A stretch of DNA of 10,146 nucleotides from Planctomycetota bacterium (GTDB taxonomy: Bacteria; Planctomycetota; Phycisphaerae; UBA1845): NCBI GenBank assembly GCA_022563615.1, contig JADFMZ010000085.1, forward strand, positions 1 to 10,146, read 5' to 3'. The first letter of the stretch is position 1. Every line of letters starts with the position of its first letter. Positions 1-7,700 of this stretch are shown piece after piece. Both the position numbers and the translations under genes were made by a program. Below the pieces are notes generated by a model. That model was not told where the DNA came from. It made no database searches and saw only the letters and a program-made list of their open reading frames with translations.

Positions 1-3000
1 GATGATCTCGGCATCGACGGTCACCTCAAGGGGCGATGGCAGATCGCATCGGTCGAACGGATCGGCGGAACGTCGAATCAGTGTGTCCGCATCGCCGAAT
101 TCCCCACCAATGGGTAGGCCCTTGAGACAAATCTCACCTACGAAGGGGTCTGACCCGGGACCGAAGAAGTCGGCCGGAATCGGTGGTGAACAATTTGTAG
201 GACAAGCATCGGGGCACGTATCGACCCCGAATTGGTGGCACATCTCCTCCGAGGGATCGGTCTTCCATGCATCAATAAGGTCGCCGGCTACACAACCAGC
301 GTCGCCGGCGAGGCCCCCGGCAACGCAAACGTCCAGGGGAGCGCCGGCCTCGGGGAAGTGCCTTATTATGAGCCCCTGATGGTTGGCGGTTCCCCCACCT
401 GTCGTGGGGCACTGGGTGCACAGTCCACGAAAACTCCACGATCCTCTCGCGTCGGGAACGCGACTCTCGCACCACTCTCTTGTTGCTTCTACGCAAGCCG
501 TCAGGCCGTGACAACAGGCGCCTTTGCAGTCTGCTCTTCCCTCGCCGGCGGGTTGACCGTCCGTATCGTCGCAGCCTACCGTATCGGCCGATGGAGGGTC
601 GATCTGCCCGTTCCCGTTACAGTCAAGCCCGTTGAGCAGGTCGACTTCGTCGGGAATTTCATTCTCGTTGTAGTCAGGGAAACCGAGGCATCCGATCGGT
701 GGATCGCGCGGGTCGCAGGGGTCGCTGCCTCCGAAAACCTCAACACTGTCCAAACACCCGTCCCCATCCGTGTCAGCCATAAGCGGATTCGTTCCAAGAT
801 TGCAACGATCACCGGCGGGGCAAGACTCGCCCCCGGTTCCATTCTCCAGGATGTCAGCCAGACCGTCGCCGTCGGAGTCGCTGCAATCCGTGCTGTCACC
901 CTTGTACTCGCCGCCCAGGTTGACTTCACAGACCTCCTGCGCGGTTTGACCGCCCAGCGAGGCCGCCACCTGGCAAGCGCCGCTGGGCAGGCAGCAAGCT
1001 CCGCTGGAACAGGCCGTGCATTTCGGCGGGGCGGTTTCGTGGATGTGCCCCGGCGGCGAACCGGGACCGGCGGAATGGCCGACCTTGCGACAGCACTGAT
1101 CGTCGGTTTGCGGGTCTTCCTCCACCCCCGGTGCGAAATTCGTTCCGCACACAACGACCGTGCTATCTGCTGCCAGTCGGTGCACGTAGGGGGCCTCGCC
1201 AACGGTCTCCAGCAGGGCAGGTGGGATTCCTTCCGCCGCGGTGTCCAGGATGCGCACATCGTTCGGGTCGTCCACCCGGGTGAACGTGAACACCGGCTGA
1301 ACGAAGAATTCCGCCGTGAACACCCCGCCGTTGTCGTGTTCCCGGTTCACCGTAAGCGTGCCCGGGTCCGGTGCGGGCGTCGATTGTTTAACCGAGACGT
1401 TCCACTCCTGACTCTGATTGCCCGGGAAGCCCACGTTAATCGGATCACAACTGATCAGATCCAGCGAGACCAGTTCGATCGGCGTGGAATCCGAGGACGG
1501 CGGCGGCCCCAGAACCATTTTCTCCAGGCGGCGCATACTGGTGTCGAAGTCGCCGGGCCCCGCACCGCCTAACGTCACCACACCGTCGAAGGGCTCCGAC
1601 CCGGTCCCGAAAAAGTCGGCCGGGATCGGATTGCCGGAGAAGCTGAACTTGGTCCGCCCGCATTCGGTCCGCCAGCAGTCGGTCCCGGGCTGGACGATTC
1701 CGTCGCAGGCGTCGTCTAGGCCGGTGCCGTTGTTATCTCCTTGGCACTTCGTAGCGACCAAGGTGCCCCCACTCGCTTCACAGTCCCCAGGGCACGTCGG
1801 CAACTCACAGCCCCCGTCGGCCAGGCAGCAGCTACCCGGGTGTAAGGAGCACGAGCAGAACCCGTCGCAGCAGAAGGTGCCCTGAACCAGCGCTTGGCAT
1901 GTGGCGTGGTCGTTGCAAGGCTCGTCGTTGATATCGTCGCCGGTGCAAACACCATCCTTGTCGCCGCACAGGTCTGTGTGCGTGCAGAAGTTACCGTCGT
2001 CACAGGACGTGCCCGCCGCCGAGTTGTCGTGCTCAGCCACACCCAGTCGCGACAGGGGCGCCTGGGCGCCCACGTCGTCCAGGCTGCAGGAGTCGTCCGT
2101 GCAACTATCGTCGTCGTCGATCGCCGTGAAGCTCGCGTCCGTCGGGTCGCAGCAGTCTTCATCCCGATCCCAGGCGGCGATGTCCGGGTTCTGGCAAATA
2201 CAGTTGTTGTCGCAGATGTTGTCCGTGCACTGGTTGTCGCCCGTCACACCTGTTATTCCGTCGGCGCAGGCGGGATCGGGCTCGCCGGGATTGAAACACT
2301 CTGAACAAGCAGGAGCTCCAGTGGCGGGCGGGCAAAGATTCACGGTTCGGAAACTGTTGGCCGCCGCTCGACTTTCGCAGTCGGTGCGGCTGACGTCCAC
2401 CTCGCACGAAGCGGTCTGTCCCGGTTGGATACCGAAGCAGCAGCTACCGGTCTCGATCGTCAACGTGAGCCCAGTAACCTTCAAGAGGACGTCTCCGTCG
2501 CTCATGAAGGTAGAGCCGTTGGGTGGGAGGAGGTCGACCGCATGCGGTCCGCCGACGAGGCTCTGATCCGCCAGCAACACGAATGTCGCCATGTACTGCA
2601 CTGTGCCGTCATCCCAGTATGAATTGTCGTTCGACCCGCCCACATTCCCCCCGCAGGATATGGCATCGGTAGCGATGGCACAGGCTGTGGTGCTTAACCC
2701 TTGACCCGAGATGGCAGTGCCAAAGGCGTCGGCTCGACCGAAATCCTGAAACGCGGGGCCACACGTGTCATTAGTAATCGGGGCAACGTTGCATCCCGCC
2801 CCGCCTATTTGGTCTATACAATACTGATTACACGCGAGCGGATTGGGGCAGTCGTTACCGGGCGGGGTGCTTGCGGGGTGCGCACAACCCAGGCGAAGCA
2901 CACTCAACCCAGCCGGCAAAGCCGAGTTGTCCAGGGTTCCCTGAACATTTGTAATGCCACAAATAGCTGACGGGATACACGGCGGTGCCGGATCCGTGAA

Positions 3001-3369
3001 CTGGTCTCCCCAACCCGACATGAATATGCCAAGCCAGAGCGACTGACCGTCTGGTCCCGCCCCGGGGATCGTCAGATCTGCGCTGCCGACCCCCGTAGTA
3101 CCGGCCGGGTAGGGATCAGCCAGAGATCCCTGCGGAGCCAGCCACTTCATCTCGATCAACGCCCCGGAGGCGACGCCACCTTCATTGATCTCCCGAGCAA
3201 CCTGATTGACGGGGCTGGTGACGAGTCGGCTCGCCGACTTCACCTGCCCCTGGTCCCGCGCTCCGGCGTTTCGGGAAGCAGCATCGACGCTAACGCTCCA
3301 AGCGATCACGCCTACTGCCAATCCGCCCGCCAGGGCGCGCCAACTACACAAACCGATGCTTTTTCTCAT
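1..3369 (-). CDS. Giant secreted cysteine-rich modular protein, 3' end outside window
   Basis: The frame is open for 1,123 codons from ATG at 3369 to base 1, with no stop. GGAGG lies 8 nt before the ATG, which decides the start. Residues 1-30 form a signal peptide (basic start, hydrophobic stretch, SVDA/A cleavage), so the protein is exported. Residues about 65-305 form a beta-type domain with FQDFGRAD (207-214) and TFMSDGD (287-293), related to the N-terminus of the gene at 4753. Then follow cysteine modules: GSCCFG (308), CDDGNFCT (456), GSCCLADGGC (512), GACCLPSGAC (790) and GACCHGLTAC (950). An IPADFFG domain occurs twice (582, 1064). Calcium-loop motifs are DSDGDGLADILE (831), DTDGDGCLDSVE (866) and DCNGNGQID (916), like thrombospondin type-3 repeats. 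No catalytic motif is visible. I infer a surface or matrix protein; its exact function is unknown. The second IPADFFG domain is cut by the window edge, so the C-terminus is not seen. Confidence 0.9.
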   Translation of the reverse strand, partial: MRKSIGLCSWRALAGGLAVGVIAWSVSVDAASRNAGARDQGQVKSASRLVTSPVNQVAREINEGGVASGALIEMKWLAPQGSLADPYPAGTTGVGSADLTIPGAGPDGQSLWLGIFMSGWGDQFTDPAPPCIPSAICGITNVQGTLDNSALPAGLSVLRLGCAHPASTPPGNDCPNPLACNQYCIDQIGGAGCNVAPITNDTCGPAFQDFGRADAFGTAISGQGLSTTACAIATDAISCGGNVGGSNDNSYWDDGTVQYMATFVLLADQSLVGGPHAVDLLPPNGSTFMSDGDVLLKVTGLTLTIETGSCCFGIQPGQTASCEVDVSRTDCESRAAANSFRTVNLCPPATGAPACSECFNPGEPDPACADGITGVTGDNQCTDNICDNNCICQNPDIAAWDRDEDCCDPTDASFTAIDDDDSCTDDSCSLDDVGAQAPLSRLGVAEHDNSAAGTSCDDGNFCTHTDLCGDKDGVCTGDDINDEPCNDHATCQALVQGTFCCDGFCSCSLHPGSCCLADGGCELPTCPGDCEASGGTLVATKCQGDNNGTGLDDACDGIVQPGTDCWRTECGRTKFSFSGNPIPADFFGTGSEPFDGVVTLGGAGPGDFDTSMRRLEKMVLGPPPSSDSTPIELVSLDLISCDPINVGFPGNQSQEWNVSVKQSTPAPDPGTLTVNREHDNGGVFTAEFFVQPVFTFTRVDDPNDVRILDTAAEGIPPALLETVGEAPYVHRLAADSTVVVCGTNFAPGVEEDPQTDDQCCRKVGHSAGPGSPPGHIHETAPPKCTACSSGACCLPSGACQVAASLGGQTAQEVCEVNLGGEYKGDSTDCSDSDGDGLADILENGTGGESCPAGDRCNLGTNPLMADTDGDGCLDSVEVFGGSDPCDPRDPPIGCLGFPDYNENEIPDEVDLLNGLDCNGNGQIDPPSADTVGCDDTDGQPAGEGRADCKGACCHGLTACVEATREWCESRVPDARGSWSFRGLCTQCPTTGGGTANHQGLIIRHFPEAGAPLDVCVAGGLAGDAGCVAGDLIDAWKTDPSEEMCHQFGVDTCPDACPTNCSPPIPADFFGPGSDPFVGEICLKGLPIGGEFGDADTLIRRSADPFDRCDLPSPLEVTVDAEII

Positions 3370-3377
3370 CTTCCATT

Positions 3378-3382
3378 CCTCC
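3378..3382 (-). promoter_or_regulatory. Ribosome binding site of the left giant gene
   Basis: GGAGG on the minus strand sits 8 nt upstream of the ATG at 3369 and fixes that start. An out-of-frame ATG occurs 7 nt earlier (3376), only 1 nt after the GGAGG; it would open a reading frame of just ten codons and is too close to the Shine-Dalgarno to be favoured. Confidence 0.7.
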
Positions 3383-3573
3383 AATATCCAGGAAAAGGTT
3401 CCCTTGTCCCTTTTACGAAACGATGATTGCATTTTGCCCATCACCACCCAACTCCAACATGCCCTAACGGTACTTCAACTGAACGCCATCCTATCCGTCA
3501 TCCAACGCGGACGGAAGCGTATCACCCAGGTCCTGTGTCGATCGTTTCCTGCACGCCTTGTCCTCCAACGCTG

Positions 3574-3603
3574 AGTATACAGCTTTCCACAGTCCTCCCG
3601 CAA
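3574..3603 (-). promoter_or_regulatory. Candidate sigma-70-type promoter for the left giant gene
   Basis: On the minus strand TTGCGG (3603-3598, four of six matches to TTGACA) is followed after 18 nt by TATACT (3579-3574, five of six matches to TATAAT). Transcription would begin near 3567 and give a leader of about 198 nt before the ATG at 3369. This is a by-eye consensus match. Planctomycete promoters are poorly characterised, so it is only a candidate. Confidence 0.4.
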
Positions 3604-3620
3604 CGGAAATATCTCTCAAT

Positions 3621-3637
3621 CCGCCGAAATTCGGCGG
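3621..3637. promoter_or_regulatory. 17-bp palindrome, possible operator
   Basis: CCGCCGAA (3621-3628) and TTCGGCGG (3630-3637) are perfect inverted arms around a single A. The centre lies about 62 bp upstream of the predicted transcription start of the left gene, just upstream of its -35 box. A dimeric regulator bound there would be at a typical activator position. The sequence shows the palindrome; the regulatory role is inference. Confidence 0.35.
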
Positions 3638-3986
3638 GGTTCGACAGTAGGAAAAGCTTTTTCATCTTAAACATCCGCGGGCCTCTGCCTCCATGCAGCA
3701 AACCACCGTCCTGGTTCCTCAATACCGCGAGCTTGCCGCCATTGCTCTTCTTTCCCACATGCCGAACGGCAGCGCCCAACGCGATATACATTTGGCCGAG
3801 TGAAACGAGCGACAGGAGCTTTCTTTCCCTCACGCCCTCCGCTTCAAGCGCCGCGTTCCCTTCCGACGCCGCGATGCGCCCTTACTCGCCCTCCAGCAAC
3901 TCGCTCCGCTTACTCCAGCAGAGCCGCACTCTTCCAGCCAGCGCCAAGGATGTGATTGCGCCGCCGGAACGTGCTCCAATGGGCCG

Positions 3987-4016
3987 ATATTACCAGGAAC
4001 ACCTACACCGCGTCAA
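3987..4016 (-). promoter_or_regulatory. Weak candidate promoter, minus strand
   Basis: TTGACG (4016-4011) and TAATAT (3992-3987) are separated by 18 nt on the minus strand, reading toward the left giant gene. The -35 match is good and the -10 match is only moderate. It would give a leader of over 600 nt. It is listed as an alternative distal start; chance occurrence is quite possible. Confidence 0.15.
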
Positions 4017-4105
4017 CAAGTTTTTCCACATTGGTGTCGCTAATTACCTGCCATATTGCCCAATTTGTCGATGGATGTTATTTTTTCTAGTCCCAGTGTT
4101 CAAAA

Positions 4106-4130
4106 CCCCTCTCAGAGTGCCTCAGAGGGG
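4106..4130. other. Hairpin in the intergenic region
   Basis: CCCCTCT (4106-4112) pairs perfectly with AGAGGGG (4124-4130) around an 11-nt loop. Plus-strand T residues precede the stem (4080-4086) instead of following it, so it does not have intrinsic-terminator form in either direction. Its role is unknown. Confidence 0.3.
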
Positions 4131-4735
4131 GCCCTGAGATCCAGAATTGAGCCCTCAAAGACTTCCAGCCGCACCGAGCGGGTGCCCCAATTAGGTCTGG
4201 AACGCGGGTATCGGACCTTAAGCGCGGAACACAATGGTACTTTGGAGCGTGTTGGGCATGCCGTCTTGCGGTCCGTAATTGGCCCATTTCAGTGGTTGAC
4301 CTCACGTGTGTTTCGACATCGTCAGTGACATAGCGGTGACACCTGTGTCTGCATGTGTCGGGCTTCGACACTGCGGCGCCGGCCCGCATCTTGCGTCGAA
4401 AGTCCGATGTTTACAGCGTTATCATTGATTGCGTATCACCCTTTCGGGGAAATCTGCCGGAAAAAAACGATCGATGGGCCGCCACTAAAAAACAGTGCTT
4501 GCTCCGGTGATCCAGCGCTGGAAACAACCGGCTGATGACGGTCTGCACGGATGCTCCTCCAATCACTTGATGCGAGACGCGCACTGGACACGAGGCCGAT
4601 AATCGGGTATGAAAGCATGCTACTGTCGATCTCGGTCTGGGTCCGGGCTTGACCACAATGGGGCTAAGTTAAGGTGGAGAGAACATCACACGAGCGGCTT
4701 CTTTTTTCGCTTGTTTGCATTTCACTGACAATCAC

Positions 4736-4745
4736 AAGGAGAGGG
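4736..4745 (+). promoter_or_regulatory. Ribosome binding site of the right giant gene
   Basis: AAGGAGAGGG precedes the ATG at 4753, the GAGGG part being 7 nt away. Another ATG starts at 4746, 7 nt upstream and out of frame, directly abutting the purine run. The 4753 start is preferred because it leads straight into a signal peptide in the long frame. Confidence 0.6.
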
Positions 4746-4752
4746 ATGGCCG

Positions 4753-7700
4753 ATGGCATGGTTTTCGCGGCATGGCGGCGTCGGGATTTGTTGTGCGTTT
4801 GCCTCGTGGGTAGGCGCGGTTCATGCTGCTGAAATCGAGCTGCGTCCGATTTCAGCGAGCGGCACGCATTCAATCGTTGGGAACGAAATCTTTCTGACCG
4901 GATCGGGGCAGCGGGTCTTCCTGGAGCTGTATCTGTCGGATTGGGATCCGGACCGCAAGGGAAATACGAAGCTCAAGATCTGGCAGGTGACCTTTGACTC
5001 CGCCGGCTACACGAGCGGTCTGGGCGTAGCGATCGGTCCTGCCGAAGAACCCTGCGGGCAACATGCTGATTGCGCGTCGGCATTCGGGACCGACGCGGTC
5101 TGCGCCGTGGGGTGCAATGGGGGAGATCGGGATGGGCAAACCTGCACCAGCGACGAGCAGTGCCCCGGCAACCCACCCGGTGTGTGTGGTTTTTCCTCGT
5201 GCGTGGCGCTGTTTCAGGACTTCAGTCGCGCCGACTGGATCTTCGTGGGGCTCTCGGTCGTCAGCGCAGTGGCAGTGAGTACGCCGGATTTCCGTATCGG
5301 CGCCCTCGCTCTTTCCGCATCTGCCTTTGATCCGGGAACGCCGGGCTATTGCGGGACGCTCGTGCTGGATGTCCCGCCCGGTGCAGCCGGCACGTATACC
5401 ATAGGGTACATCGAAGGCCGAGACGCTACGTTCATGACGGACGAAAATGACGGCGCGATCACGCCGTTGAACTTGATTTCTGCGCGGATCACCGTGGAGT
5501 GCCTCATCGGCGCCGACTGCAACGACAACAACGAATGCACGATCGACACGTGCAATGCGGACGGTAGCTGTACAAACCTGACGAACTTCGACGATACGCA
5601 GTTTTGCTGCAATCCGGCGACCGGCGGATTGACCTCACTCAGTGACGGCAACGCCTGCACATTGGATGTCTGCAATCCAAACGGCTCCGTCACTCATCCG
5701 CCCGAACCCGAATTCACCACCTGTGGCGATACAACCAATACCCAGTGCGACAATCCAGACTCCTGCGATGGGGCCGGCGCCTGTCTGAACCGTCTTGAGC
5801 CCAACGGCGCGTCGTGTGGAAGCGCCGTCGACACCGATTGCGACGGGCGCGACACCTGCAACGGCAACGGAGTCTGCCTTGACAACATCCAGCCGGCCGG
5901 GGCAACGTGCGGGAGTCAAGCCGACACCGAATGCGATGATCCCGACATTTGCAACGGTTTTGGAACCTGCCTGGTCAACACGGTCCCCAACGGGGTTCCC
6001 TGTGACGACGGTTTGTTCTGCACGGCGGATGAGACCTGCACGGACGCGGTCTGCACCAGCGGAGCGCCGCGGGATTGCGCCGATCTGCTTACCTGCACAA
6101 CTGATACGTGCAACGATACGACGGATCAATGTGACCATTCGCTCAATGCGGGCTCCTGCCTGATCGACAACGTCTGTTACGCGGAAGGCGATTTCAATCC
6201 GGCAAACAGTTGCGAGGCCTGCACTACGGCGCAGTCCACGATCGACTGGACAACCAGGGCCGACGAAAGCCTGTGCAACGACGGCGATGCCTGTACAGGC
6301 ACCGGGCGACCCGATATCGGGTTCGACACCTGTACAGCCGGCGTTTGTGCGGGCACGCTCGATCCCGAGTGCAACGACGATTGCGAGTTTCCCGTCGTCG
6401 CCATTGAAGGAAGCACGATAAGCAACAACTCCAGCACCGGCCCGGACGACGGCGAGGCGTCCTGCCAGATTGATTCCAACAATGACGTATGGTTCCAATA
6501 CACGGCCAAGTGCGCGGGTACGATTTTTCTGAGCACCACGGGCAGCATCATGGCGCCCTCCAACGATCCCGTGCTCAACGTCTTCGACGCGTGTCCCGCT
6601 GATGGCGGCGTTGAAATCGCCTGCGATGACGATAGCGGCGTCGAGCTGCAGGCGGCCCTGACGTTTACGGTGTCGGCCGGCGCCACCTACCTGATTCGTA
6701 TCGCCGGATTTGAGGACAACCGGGGCTCAATCGTCCTGAACCTTCGTCCCATCGATGACTGCCTGATTGATGGAGTGTGTTACGCCGAAGATGATCTGAA
6801 CCCTGAGAACGCCTGCCTGGCGTGTATTCCGGATCTGTCCACGACGCAATGGTCTCCACTTTTGGAGGGTAGTTCATGCAGCGATCCGGGAGATACGGAT
6901 TGCGACAGCCCCGACGCCTGTGACGGCCTGGGGTTCTGCGAGGTCAACCATAAGCCGGACGGGACCGAATGCGCCGACGAAGTTCCAGCCAACGAATGCA
7001 CCAGGAATCTGTGCAACCAGGGGCTGTGCGTCCACCCGCCGGAACCCGCCGGGTTTGCTTGCGGCGATCCCTCCGATACGGAATGCGACAATCCCGACAT
7101 TTGCGACGGAGGCGGAACGTGTACGCCCAACTTTGAAGACATCGGCTTGCCGTGCGGCGACCAGACGGAGACCCAATGCGACAATCCCGACATTTGTGAC
7201 GGCAACAACAACTGCCTGGACAATCCCAAGCCGAACGGTTTGGCCTGTGACGACCTCGACGTATGCACCAAGGAAGATGCGTGCCAATCGGGCAGTTGCG
7301 TCGGGACCGCCATCCCCGAGGCGCCCCTGGTTGCGGGGCTGGGCAGCCGCGCGATCGTGGTGACCCCGCAACCTCCGAATTCTCCGGCGCCGGTGGCGCT
7401 ACTCTTGACTTCACCGGATTGGACCTGTCTGTCGAAGTATATCGACGTCGATGGTCTGCTTGTCGATACGCCGGTGTTCCAACTACCGGCCCAGTGGGGT
7501 GACATCATCGTTCAGGATCCCGACATCGTGCCCAGCAGCACCTACGTCGTCACCGCTGAGTGCGATGGATTCCAATCACCAGCCGGTTCCGGAGACACCT
7601 GGCTTTGGGGCGATCTGAACCATGACGGCACGGTCAGCTTCACCGACATCAACCTCATTGTGGAGGCGTTCAAATCGATCTTCACCGTACCGTTTATCGT

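Larger units (their letters stand above)
3370..4752. other. Intergenic region between divergent giant genes, no convincing gene
   Basis: This 1,383-nt stretch contains only frames with unconvincing translations. The longest, plus strand 3427-4137, encodes a low-complexity Ser/Pro/Arg-rich string starting with His/Thr/Pro repeats, with no recognisable domain. A minus-strand frame at 3522-3833 (GTG start) covers the predicted promoter of the left gene and also resembles nothing I recognise. I saw no tRNA, rRNA, CRISPR or insertion-sequence signature. Regulatory candidates are listed separately. The length is generous for a divergent promoter region, so long leaders, an undetected small RNA or a decayed gene are possible but not shown. 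Confidence 0.6.

Noticed and set aside
232..1572. 446-residue plus-strand open frame
   Set aside because: It is codon-phase antisense to the left giant gene. Its long openness follows from the GC-rich, Cys/Asp/Gly-rich coding on the other strand, and it shows no domain.
3522..3833. 103-residue minus-strand open frame
   Set aside because: It has a GTG start, no recognisable domain, and overlaps the promoter and palindrome region. A decayed gene cannot be excluded, but there is no positive support.
3427..4137. 236-residue plus-strand open frame in the intergenic region
   Set aside because: The translation is low-complexity Ser/Pro/Arg/His with no recognised motif, no convincing ribosome site, and it crosses the predicted promoter of the left gene.
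4649..4654. TTGACC as a -35 box for the right giant gene
   Set aside because: No acceptable -10 hexamer lies at 16-18 nt spacing, so a promoter could not be supported.
5722..6000. CRISPR-like regular repeats
   Set aside because: The 93-nt periodicity is coding, in frame, without spacers, and explained by a 31-residue protein repeat.
5635..6498. 287-residue minus-strand open frame inside the right giant gene
   Set aside because: It is antisense to the repeat region; the Val/Gly/Ala-rich translation is the mirror of the Cys/Asp repeats.
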